From Methanosarcinaceae archaeon (GTDB lineage: Archaea > Halobacteriota > Methanosarcinia > Methanosarcinales > Methanosarcinaceae), in NCBI GenBank assembly GCA_016926455.1, contig JAFGOO010000047.1, positions 1 to 5,238 of the forward strand: a DNA stretch of 5,238 nt, given 5' to 3'. Below the pieces are notes generated by a model. It was not told where the DNA came from. It saw nothing but the letters and a program-made list of their open reading frames with translations, and searched no databases. A program made the translations under genes and the position numbers. Positions 1 to 4,702 of this stretch are shown here, one piece after another. Position 1 is the stretch's first letter, and the number at the start of each line of letters is the position of its first letter.

Positions 1-76
1 ACACGATAGGGATATCAATGCTGCAATCAATATCAAGAAGTTTGCACTCCAAAATCAAAATCTAATAACCTTTTGA
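1..76 (+). CDS. tnpB: TnpB RNA-guided nuclease of an IS200/IS605-family element, C-terminal end only
   Basis: The 5' part lies outside the window; the first full codon is at position 2 and the TGA stop is at 74-76. The 24 visible residues begin HDRDINAAINIKKF. This matches the C-terminal RuvC-III motif of TnpB (D-x-N-A-A-x-N-I), and the catalytic aspartate is present in RDIN. TnpB proteins of the IS200/IS605 and IS1341 groups are small RNA-guided DNA nucleases, ancestral to Cas12, that help keep the transposon at its donor site. The tail after the motif is short, and the stop is followed by sequence resembling the element's right end and reRNA, as expected for a complete 3' end. Whether the rest of the gene is intact, and whether a tnpA transposase accompanies it, cannot be seen. 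The family call is firm, although only a short piece is visible. Confidence 0.8.
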   Translation, partial: HDRDINAAINIKKFALQNQNLITF

Positions 77-170
77 CACCTTCGGAATGAGGGGAAGGGG
101 TTGTGGACTTGTGAACGAAGGTTCAAAGAATGAAGCAAGAAGCTCAATGCGTAAGCGGGAAGTAGTTCAC
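1..170 (+). mobile_element. Right end of an IS200/IS605 (IS1341-like) insertion sequence
   Basis: The element's 3' part comprises the tnpB terminus, about 94 noncoding bases, and a terminal motif AGTAGTTCAC at 161-170. A short stem capped by a GUAA tetraloop (TGC-GTAA-GCG, about 147-156) sits just before the motif. In this family the right end carries a subterminal hairpin and a short fixed terminal motif, with no target-site duplication, so the boundary near 170 is inferred from pattern and could be off by a few bases. The left end lies upstream of the window. Confidence 0.6.
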
Positions 171-188
171 TGAATCTGTGTTCATGGA
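60..188 (+). ncRNA. Putative TnpB-associated omega RNA (reRNA) with built-in guide
   Basis: TnpB guide RNAs are transcribed from the 3' end of tnpB through the right end of the element; the scaffold lies inside the element and the guide is the flanking DNA. Here the noncoding stretch after the tnpB stop has the expected order. There is a GGAC-containing segment near 105. A perfect five-pair stem follows (TGAAC 112-116 with GTTCA 121-125, loop GAAG 117-120), then an AATGAAGCAAGAAGCTC-type segment (about 128-144). Last come a weak GUAA-loop hairpin (about 147-156) and the terminal AGTAGTTCAC (161-170). The guide would start at 171 (TGAATCTGTGTTCATGG...). The 5' end, which normally lies within tnpB, and the guide length are guesses. 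Family knowledge and visible structure support the call; expression is not shown. Confidence 0.5.
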
Positions 189-233
189 TGTTTTTTGCTT
201 GTGTTCATCACAGTATATACATTGAAGTCTGAT

Positions 234-435
234 ATGCAATGGAACTTTATTTCTTGAATATAAGCCTAAGCTATTTGGAATATATGTTCTTTACATTGAA
301 CCAGCATATACAAGCCAAATGTGTAGCAAGTGTGTTCTTATAGAACATAGAATTGGCAAAGAATTTAAGTGTCTACATTGTGGACACATTTAGAATGCGG
401 GTGTCAATTCAGTGTTTATATTTCAAAGATTCATA
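234..435 (+). pseudogene. Decayed C-terminal remnant of a second TnpB
   Basis: Read in the frame starting at 241, the DNA encodes a recognisable TnpB C-terminus: LEYKPKLFGIYVLYIEPAYT, then SQMCSKC, about a dozen residues, and FKCLHCGHI. This matches the FIEYKAKLxGIPVxYIxPAYTSQxCSxCG segment and the two CxxC pairs of the TnpB zinc finger. Decay is clear. A TAG stop follows CGHI at 391-393. The RuvC-III motif after it reads NAGVNSVF where ADxNxAxN is expected, so the catalytic Asp has become Gly (GGT at 400-402, one transition from GAT). Upstream, the MQWNF reading at 234-248 lies in another frame, suggesting an indel near 249. Everything N-terminal, including RuvC-I and RuvC-II, is missing or unrecognisable. 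It lies on the same strand as the intact element that ends near 170, but its residues differ, so it is not a simple copy. It is almost certainly non-functional. Confidence 0.8.
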
Positions 436-470
436 TCAAATCTCAATCATTGATGGATTGAGATTTGATA
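434..470. repeat. Perfect 15-bp inverted repeat with 7-nt loop
   Basis: The left arm TATCAAATCTCAATC (434-448) pairs without mismatch with GATTGAGATTTGATA (456-470) around the loop ATTGATG. The stem can be extended by TTCA (430-433) with TGAA (474-477) if GGG at 471-473 bulges out. It lies just beyond the tnpB remnant, so it may be the hairpin of a vanished IS200/IS605 end. It is also 3' of the SIMPL gene on the other strand and might serve to stop that transcript, though no T-run follows it. The structure is certain; the role is not. Confidence 0.75.
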
Positions 471-548
471 GGGTGAACACTGATATCTCTAAAGTAGCTC
501 TAATACAAACGCCAGTAACTATACAAAGGCTGTAGCAGTGAGAGTATG

Positions 549-1292
549 TCAGTCGATTACATACGTTACTTGAACAGATAATGAAACCACGGTCTCACCA
601 GGCTTGACGGGTGTAGCAACCCTTTCTTCAGCAAATTCTACCGCAGCATAAAACCGTTGTGTGAACCCTCCCTCATTTATAGATGATGTTTTCACACCGA
701 CTATATTTACATCCAGACCCTTCGCAAGCTGGTTAGCTTTTAATGAGGCGTCATTTACCGCTTCTGAAAGTAACTCTTCACGATACTCTTTCTGTTTTTC
801 TTCTGATACATAAAAGGATATGCCTCCTATCTGGTTGGCACCAGCGGCAGTAGACCTATCTATAATATCACCCAAGACGTCTAACATCTGTGTTGTGACC
901 TGTACATTATTGGAAGCAGAGTAAGCTTCTATAGTTGGTACCCCATCTTCTGGATAATTATATACTGGATAGATGGAAATGTAGGATGTTTGAATTTCTT
1001 TGTCCTCTAGTCCAATATCTTTGAGTTCATTTATGACAGAATTCATCAATGCCGCATTTTCATCTGAAGCTTCCTTTGATGTTGGTGCCTGAACAATAAC
1101 ACCTATACTTAATGAAGCAGTATCAGGAGCTACACTTTTCTCTGCAGAGCCTGAGACAACAAGTGTGTGCTCTTCTGTCTGTCCTGATATGTCCATTGGT
1201 TCTGAATATAATACAACTGCCATCAATACTATGGCTAACGAAAGAAAAACAATAACAATATATAATTTATTGTTGGATGTTTCCTGTGTCAA
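549..1292 (-). CDS. Membrane-anchored SIMPL-domain (DUF541, YggE-like) protein
   Basis: The protein has 247 residues. Residues about 10-30 form one hydrophobic segment (YIVIVFLSLAIVLMAVVLY) after a short polar start, so it is a signal anchor or uncleaved signal, and residues about 43-245 should lie outside the membrane. That part has the SIMPL/DUF541 pattern: an opening VSGSAEKSVAPDTASLSIGV strand, YSASNNVQV near 124-132, an alanine-rich helix AVNDASLKANQLAKGL near 178-193, and a closing proline-glycine turn with a beta strand (VKPGETVVSLSVQVTYV). Family members such as E. coli YggE are periplasmic or secreted, form oligomers, and are linked loosely to stress; no enzyme activity is established. 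The start is TTG at 1290-1292: an in-frame stop lies nine codons upstream, the next ATG would cut the membrane segment, and AAGGGGGG sits just before it. It follows mscS on the same strand by 61 bp, so it may be cotranscribed or have its own weak promoter. Confidence 0.88.
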   Translation of the reverse strand: MTQETSNNKLYIVIVFLSLAIVLMAVVLYSEPMDISGQTEEHTLVVSGSAEKSVAPDTASLSIGVIVQAPTSKEASDENAALMNSVINELKDIGLEDKEIQTSYISIYPVYNYPEDGVPTIEAYSASNNVQVTTQMLDVLGDIIDRSTAAGANQIGGISFYVSEEKQKEYREELLSEAVNDASLKANQLAKGLDVNIVGVKTSSINEGGFTQRFYAAVEFAEERVATPVKPGETVVSLSVQVTYVID

Positions 1293-1302
1293 TCTAACCC
1301 CC

Positions 1303-1327
1303 CTTATTAATGGTCATTTATTAATGA
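1303..1327. repeat. Short direct and inverted repeats before the SIMPL gene
   Basis: The 61-bp gap between mscS and the SIMPL gene contains the nine-base word TTATTAATG twice (1304-1312 and 1318-1326). The second copy lies within an inverted repeat, TCATT-TATT-AATGA (1314-1327). On the coding strand these precede the TTG start by only about 10-35 bases, so they fall in the leader or at a promoter. The region is AT-rich, so chance is possible. Confidence 0.35.
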
Positions 1328-1353
1328 TTATAGTTGTATATCATTTTATTACT

Positions 1354-2160
1354 TTATAATTCTTGTCCAAAAACTTGGTTGCCAGAGAATACCATTTTCG
1401 GTGCATTGATACCCACTTTGCTGAATTCATTCCATGTCCGTCTGGTCACTTCGGATTTGAACTGGAATTCATACCGCAGGTCATACACGTATGCTTTGGC
1501 TCTGAGAAGATGATAAAATGGTAAATCTTCTATGAATATACTAAAAGGTCGTTTTTTAGATATGAATACATATTTTGATGTGATAACTACTTCTTTTAGT
1601 ATCTTCATGGCCATCTCAGTGTCCGAATCAGGGTCAATAAATAAATCAATAACGACCATCATTTCAGGACGACCTGCATTAGCACTGGCCACTGCTTGGA
1701 CGAAAATAAGATCATTAGGTACTGAAACGAGATTATCATCAGGAGTTATAAGTTTTGTAGATCGTATTCCGATATCTGTAACTTCACCGTAATGTTCACC
1801 CATTATGATCTTATCTCCTACTTGATAGGGTTTTTCAAATGTGACCATAATTCCTCCCACCAAATCTGCAAAAAGATCCTTAAGTCCAAAGCCAATAGCT
1901 GCACCCAGAAACCCACCAAAAACAATAAGTTGTGTTGCAGATAGCTTCAGGATAGAAGCCATAATGTAATAGATTGCCAAAAAGTAAATAGTAAATTTCA
2001 ATAACGGTATTATCATTTTTACTGTTATTCTATATTTTCCAGCTTGCTCTGAAAACCTTATGAGAATAAATGTGGTGATGCGAATAAATACAGTTGTCGC
2101 GACTAACACTAATGCAATATTCAGCAGAATTACAGAACTGATTGGCTGTATGTCGGCCAT
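1354..2160 (-). CDS. Small MscS-family mechanosensitive ion channel
   Basis: The protein has 268 residues, close to the size of E. coli MscS. Hydrophobic segments lie at about 7-34 and 48-70, followed by the pore helix TM3 at about 75-105. TM3 is rich in Gly and Ala, and GGFLGAAIGFGLKDLFADL matches the MscS pore signature. Directly after it come FEKPYQVGDKI (about 108-118), then GEVTDIGIRSTKL and DDNLVSVPND, which form the beta domain typical of the family. The C-terminal alpha/beta part (about 165-262) would form the cytoplasmic cage. MscS channels open when membrane tension rises and release solutes during osmotic downshock; this is family knowledge. The ATG directly abuts the TAA of the upstream ATPase gene with no gap, and AAGGTTGG lies inside that gene's end, so the two are probably translationally coupled. 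The N-terminus is short, with two helices before TM3, as in the smallest family members. The specific paralogue is not identified. Confidence 0.93.
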   Translation of the reverse strand: MADIQPISSVILLNIALVLVATTVFIRITTFILIRFSEQAGKYRITVKMIIPLLKFTIYFLAIYYIMASILKLSATQLIVFGGFLGAAIGFGLKDLFADLVGGIMVTFEKPYQVGDKIIMGEHYGEVTDIGIRSTKLITPDDNLVSVPNDLIFVQAVASANAGRPEMMVVIDLFIDPDSDTEMAMKILKEVVITSKYVFISKKRPFSIFIEDLPFYHLLRAKAYVYDLRYEFQFKSEVTRRTWNEFSKVGINAPKMVFSGNQVFGQEL

Positions 2161-3198
2161 TTACCATACCAACCTTACTTTTTTGAGGAAATTCACTACA
2201 CTGTATAAACTATCGAATCTTATTAAATATTTGCCATCTTTAATATCTATTAGTTCTTGATTGGATAATTTGGAGAGAGTGTTGTCTATATGATGACCAT
2301 GACCCGCGATATCTTCTAGTTCATCGTGTTTAATTGATTCCATAGAAAGTATAATATTCAGGATGAAGGCTTCGCTATACTCAAGATCGATGGTGCCTGT
2401 AAATTTTTTAACATAACTCGGCTTGATAATGGGGTAGTCAAGGCTTTTTTCCCATACTATCCATGCAACTCCAGGATTACCATTTGAGATATCATTGATA
2501 AGTTCAAAAATTATGTCTTCAGTAGTTGATTTTTCAACTTTTTTTGGTGATAGGTTGGATTTGAGAAGATTAAAGTGTAAGTCCACGAATGGTATCTCAA
2601 TAGTTTTTTCTAGAGATTTGATTGTGACGGGAAGCTTATAAATATGAATCAATTTTGGTTTGCTATTTTTGGATATTGTATCATCAATAAACTTCAGTTC
2701 ATCTTTTTTATATCTGGATAGGATAATTTTTTTTAGTTCACCTGTATTGAGTGATTGGAGTTTAATTTGAACCGGGAAATAATTACTAATGTTAATCACT
2801 GCATCAAGATAATTCCAGGAATAGATATTCCATGTAGTTATGAAAAGGTGATCAGGGTTAGTTATTGATCTTAAAAAATCCTCCAAAATGTTGAATCCTC
2901 CGACCTTGCGCATGTAAAGGAGATGGCAATTATCGACTAAAACAATTTTTCCTAATGTTTCAGGAAACAGGTGTAAACCTTTATTTTTGATGATTGATGA
3001 CAATGTTATTCTGGTTGCCCTTTCATTGAACATACCTTCTATTGCATTGAAAATATATGTCCTCCCTGCAAAAGGCTCTGATATGATGGCAATATTTGTT
3101 TTCTTACCAGATTCAAAATCTTCTATTGTCTTCTTGATATTTTCAATTTCACTGCTATATCCAATTACTTCATGGATTGATGTTGCATTATTTTTCAT
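2161..3198 (-). CDS. Archaeal ATPase-like protein with degenerate P-loop and C-terminal winged helix-like region
   Basis: I do not recognise a named gene. With the ATG at 3198 the protein has 345 residues. Near residue 40 lies SEPFAGRT at the Walker A position, after the hydrophobic strand NIAII. The first Gly of GxxxxGK[ST] is Ser and the Lys is Arg, so ATP hydrolysis is doubtful. A Walker B-like strand KIVLVDNCH follows at about 84-92, and FITTWN at about 119-124 resembles a sensor-1 strand. SNGNPGVAWIVWEKSL near 238-253 resembles the lid segment GNPxLAxxLW of archaeal AAA+/STAND ATPases. Residues about 275-335 (IKHDELEDIAG..., then LSNQELIDIKDGKYLI) read like a winged helix. The frame opens further upstream to a TTG at 3225 (354 residues). 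I prefer the ATG because the best TATA box would place the transcript start near 3222. Its stop touches the mscS start codon, so a job connected to the channel, perhaps regulatory, is inferred. Confidence 0.8.
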   Translation of the reverse strand: MKNNATSIHEVIGYSSEIENIKKTIEDFESGKKTNIAIISEPFAGRTYIFNAIEGMFNERATRITLSSIIKNKGLHLFPETLGKIVLVDNCHLLYMRKVGGFNILEDFLRSITNPDHLFITTWNIYSWNYLDAVINISNYFPVQIKLQSLNTGELKKIILSRYKKDELKFIDDTISKNSKPKLIHIYKLPVTIKSLEKTIEIPFVDLHFNLLKSNLSPKKVEKSTTEDIIFELINDISNGNPGVAWIVWEKSLDYPIIKPSYVKKFTGTIDLEYSEAFILNIILSMESIKHDELEDIAGHGHHIDNTLSKLSNQELIDIKDGKYLIRFDSLYSVVNFLKKVRLVW

Positions 3199-3208
3199 AT
3201 AAAGGCTG

Positions 3209-3245
3209 AACCCCACATTTTGCAATTATGAAATAATCCCACATT
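3209..3245. repeat. Direct repeat AAYCCCACATT overlapping the ATPase promoter and leader
   Basis: The 11-base word AAYCCCACATT occurs at 3209-3219 and 3235-3245, with one mismatch (C/T) and a 26-bp period. On the gene's own strand it reads AATGTGGGRTT. One copy sits just downstream of the TATA box and the other at or after the expected transcript start. A period of about two and a half helical turns at a promoter suits a repressor site, but no regulator is known. Confidence 0.4.
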
Positions 3246-3255
3246 AATATATGTA
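3242..3255 (-). promoter_or_regulatory. Probable TATA box of the ATPase-mscS transcript
   Basis: On the minus strand the segment reads TACATATATTAATG, with the box ATATATTA at about 3252-3245. Archaeal transcription usually starts about 25 bases downstream of the box centre, here near 3222. That leaves a leader of about 24 bases before the ATG at 3198. The gap to the preceding ORF on this strand is about 70 bp, enough for a separate promoter. Confidence 0.45.
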
Positions 3256-3268
3256 ACTTGACTTATTT

Positions 3269-3421
3269 TTACTTAACCCAATATTTTAGAAATTCTAATT
3301 TACGAATGACGGGGTTCAGGGGTAAAGAAAGCCTACCATTATGTCCAGTTTCAATCCTAATAACGCCCATAATTCTGATGTCTTTCGGCTTCTTGGCAAT
3401 TTTCGTATCAACAAAAAACAA
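3269..3421 (-). CDS. Small unrecognised protein (about 50-57 residues) just after radB
   Basis: The ORF runs on the minus strand and ends in TAA at 3269-3271. With a TTG start at 3421 it has 50 residues; an in-frame ATG at 3442 gives 57 and overlaps the radB end by 14 bases. I chose TTG because AGGTGA (3434-3429), overlapping the radB stop, lies seven bases before it, while the ATG has no Shine-Dalgarno sequence. The product is basic, with a run of Lys (KIAKKPKDIRIM), beta-like stretches (GVIRIETGHNGRLSLPLN) and an aromatic end (LEFLKYWVK). Amino acid use looks protein-like rather than random, and there is no membrane segment. I know no family for it. It would be cotranscribed with radB. The alternative is a chance ORF; the T-rich codons at its start could instead be a transcription stop signal for radB. 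Confidence 0.45.
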   Translation of the reverse strand: MFFVDTKIAKKPKDIRIMGVIRIETGHNGRLSLPLNPVIRKLEFLKYWVK

Positions 3422-3428
3422 ATATCCT

Positions 3429-4097
3429 TCACCTGACACCATTGCTTGTGATGGTGAACTCGCAGGTTTTGCCTTCAGGCTTTGAGCGATGTTTCCACAG
3501 TTTTGCGCGTCTTGTGCCGTTGCCTGTTCGTTCGAGCTGGATTATGGTTTTTGAAATATGTTCGATGCCGGCTCCACCGATAGGTTTGAATACACCGGAA
3601 ATCACATCAGTGTACACTTGGTTGGTGATTACCACTACGATGCCGTATTTGCGTGCAAGGCTGTGAAGAAATCCTATCTGGTTTGAAAGTTCACGCCTAG
3701 TTTTGATGCTTGATTGGTCGTTATCCAGCTCGAACCTGTAAAAAGAGGTTGCAGAATCCACAATAATAAGGCCGATGTTCTCGCCGCTAATTTTTTCTAT
3801 CTCCTTCACGGAAGCGTATTGTTCCTCGAAACTATGGGGTTCGTAGATGATGATATGCTGAGCGATTTCCTTTGCATTGTCACCTGCAATCTGTCTGAAA
3901 CGATCCGGTGAAATACCTTCGGTATCAATAAAAACGACTTTCCTCCCACTTTTAACACATTCAACTGCAAGTTGTAGGCAGATATTAGTTTTTCCGCTGC
4001 CTGCTTCTCCGAATAATTGGGTCACTACCCCGCTTTCGAACCCCCCGCCCAGAAGTTTGTCAAGAGGTTGGCATCTGGATGGCAGTTGCGTGTTTAT
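3429..4097 (-). CDS. radB: DNA repair and recombination protein RadB, probable ATA start
   Basis: RadB is the archaeal RadA/Rad51 paralogue: a RecA-fold ATPase that assists recombination and lacks the N-terminal HhH domain. With the proposed start it has 222 residues, normal for the family. Visible features are PLDKLLGGGFESGVV (about 11-25), Walker A GEAGSGKT (30-37), VVFIDTEG (about 54-61), Walker B LIIVDSA (D114), the L1-like TNQVY (158-162), GGAGIEHISKTIIQLER (about 174-190), and a C-terminal beta strand (FTITSNG). The frame has no ATG, GTG or TTG before V25, and a TAA lies at 4103-4101. GAGGTG at 4109-4104 is an excellent Shine-Dalgarno sequence, and six bases later comes ATA (4097-4095), giving MNTQLPSRCQPLDKLLGGG, as homologues would look. 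A GTG at 4025 would lose the conserved LLGGGFESG. The gene is transcribed divergently from nrdH. The identity is firm; the start is inference. Confidence 0.93.
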   Translation of the reverse strand: MNTQLPSRCQPLDKLLGGGFESGVVTQLFGEAGSGKTNICLQLAVECVKSGRKVVFIDTEGISPDRFRQIAGDNAKEIAQHIIIYEPHSFEEQYASVKEIEKISGENIGLIIVDSATSFYRFELDNDQSSIKTRRELSNQIGFLHSLARKYGIVVVITNQVYTDVISGVFKPIGGAGIEHISKTIIQLERTGNGTRRAKLWKHRSKPEGKTCEFTITSNGVR

Positions 4098-4103
4098 CGT
4101 TTA

Positions 4104-4109
4104 CACCTC
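4104..4109 (-). promoter_or_regulatory. Shine-Dalgarno sequence that fixes the radB start
   Basis: GAGGTG on the minus strand (4109 to 4104) is complementary to the anti-Shine-Dalgarno end of archaeal 16S rRNA (CACCUC). Only the ATA at 4097-4095, six bases downstream, is at a suitable distance in the radB frame. The site also lies in a five-codon ORF (ATG at 4111, TAA at 4096-4094) whose stop overlaps the ATA. Confidence 0.6.
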
Positions 4110-4139
4110 ATTTTCTGGAATTTATCTGCTATAATCGGG

Positions 4140-4160
4140 TTTATAATATACATCTTTTGG
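4140..4160 (-). promoter_or_regulatory. Probable radB promoter (TATA box with purine-rich BRE)
   Basis: On the minus strand the TATA-like TATATTATAA (4150-4141) is preceded by the purine-rich AAAAGATG, as for a BRE. A start about 25 bases downstream, near 4120, gives a leader of about 23 bases that carries the GAGGTG site. Confidence 0.55.
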
Positions 4161-4181
4161 CAAGCCGCACTAATATCAAAT

Positions 4182-4279
4182 CTGGTAACAAACAAAAATT
4201 GTCGTATGTATTTGTTATCAGGTGTGTATAACATGAACAAATATTGCATTCAAAGGTGGGGTAAGAAAGCGTTATTAAC
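4182..4279. promoter_or_regulatory. Cluster of GTTA/TAAC dyads between radB and nrdH, possible operator
   Basis: Most of the roughly 330-bp divergent intergenic region has no ORF of merit, but it holds overlapping inverted repeats. CTGGTAACAAA (4182-4192) faces TTTGTTATCAG (4211-4221), 11 pairs with one G-T. TGTTAT (4213-4218) faces ATAACA (4228-4233). ATTTGTT (4210-4216) faces AACAAAT (4236-4242). The short palindrome GTTATTAAC lies at 4271-4279. The sites are about 65-160 bases upstream of the expected radB transcript start and farther from that of nrdH. A regulator is plausible but none is known; the AT-rich content makes some of this expected by chance. Confidence 0.35.
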
Positions 4280-4384
4280 TCTGAAGTTGTATTTACGATT
4301 TAACTCTATTGGATAGCGGGGATGTGAAAAAAACAAGATCAAATGGCATGTTTTATATTTTTGCATGTACACTTGTTCCACCCT

Positions 4385-4396
4385 CTTATAAATATA
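4385..4396 (+). promoter_or_regulatory. Probable nrdH-nrdD promoter (TATA box)
   Basis: CTTATAAATATA at 4385-4396 is close to the archaeal TATA consensus. A transcript start about 25 bases on, near 4410-4415, leaves a leader of about 20 bases containing GGGAG (4421-4425) before the ATG at 4434. Upstream, AACAAG (4332-4337) and CTTGTT (4372-4377) form a spaced inverted repeat, and GCATGT occurs twice between them (4346-4351 and 4363-4368). Confidence 0.6.
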
Positions 4397-4433
4397 TTAA
4401 AATAAAATTATGTTGAAAACGGGAGCTATAATC

Positions 4434-4685
4434 ATGCCTGAAATCATTGTTTATACAACTCAAATGTGCCCTAAATGCGATCAGTTGAAAAAGGTACTGA
4501 ATTCTCGTAATGTATCTTTTAAAGAGTCAGACATGGCTACGCCAGAATCACTGACAGAACTGCGAATAAATGGAGTATTTACATTGACGTCTCCAGTTTT
4601 ACAGATTGATGACGCCTTCTTGACATATGAGGAACTGTTCATTGGAGAGGATGTAAACTTTGACGCAATAAGCACTATACTATAA
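4434..4685 (+). CDS. nrdH: Glutaredoxin-like redox protein NrdH, electron donor to ribonucleotide reductase
   Basis: The product is an 83-residue thioredoxin-fold protein. It opens with MPEIIVYTTQMCPKC, so the redox pair is C12 and C15 in a CPKC motif at the end of the first strand. NGVFTLTSPVLQIDD (about 48-62) carries the cis-Pro before a beta strand, and the C-terminal helix follows. The ATG at 4434 is preceded by GGGAG at 4421-4425; an in-frame ATG at 4410 adds eight residues but would fall at the expected transcript start and lacks a Shine-Dalgarno sequence, so I reject it. nrdD begins 17 bp after the stop, so the two form an operon. In Methanosarcina barkeri the NrdH from the ribonucleotide reductase operon passes electrons from a ferredoxin disulfide reductase to the class III enzyme; the same role is inferred here. 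Confidence 0.92.
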   Translation: MPEIIVYTTQMCPKCDQLKKVLNSRNVSFKESDMATPESLTELRINGVFTLTSPVLQIDDAFLTYEELFIGEDVNFDAISTIL

Positions 4686-4689
4686 TAAA

Positions 4690-4695
4690 GGGGAG
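4690..4695 (+). promoter_or_regulatory. Shine-Dalgarno sequence of nrdD
   Basis: GGGGAG lies in the 17-bp gap between nrdH and nrdD, seven bases before the ATG at 4703. It decides this start over the internal ATG at codon 27. Confidence 0.65.
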
Positions 4696-4702
4696 AAGCC
4701 AA

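Noticed and set aside
177..208. TGTGTTCAT twice (177-185 and 200-208) as the start of a repeat array
   Set aside because: Only two nine-base copies 23 bp apart with no further units; not a CRISPR and probably chance.
168..488. Similar words CACTGAATCT (168-177) and CACTGATATCT (478-488) as matching transposon boundaries
   Set aside because: The sequences just inside the two sites differ (GTAGTT against GGTGAA), and elements of this family make no target duplication, so the likeness is too weak to define ends.
353..535. Plus-strand ORF of 60 codons in the transposon region
   Set aside because: It is a different frame from the clear TnpB zinc-finger remnant and runs through the perfect inverted repeat; its product has no recognisable character.
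3409..3423. T-rich run on the minus strand after radB, as a transcription terminator
   Set aside because: The run (ATTTGTTTTTTGT) could end radB transcription, but it falls in the first codons of the small downstream ORF and no stem precedes it. I left it out as a feature.
3258..3485. Plus-strand ORF of 75 codons opposite the radB end
   Set aside because: It lies antisense to the end of radB and to the small downstream ORF, has no Shine-Dalgarno sequence, and its start is in the AT-rich promoter of the ATPase gene.
3429..4097. radB as a pseudogene because it lacks a standard start
   Set aside because: All RecA-core motifs are intact, the length is normal, and a strong Shine-Dalgarno sequence precedes the ATA; a functional gene with an unusual start is simpler.
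4017..4316. Plus-strand ORF of 99 codons across the radB start and the intergenic region
   Set aside because: Its first part is antisense to the conserved RadB N-terminus and the rest covers the divergent promoters; the product shows no domain.
4332..4377. NrdR box upstream of nrdH
   Set aside because: The inverted repeat AACAAG/CTTGTT does not match the NrdR consensus (two spaced ACACNATATATNGTGT-like boxes).
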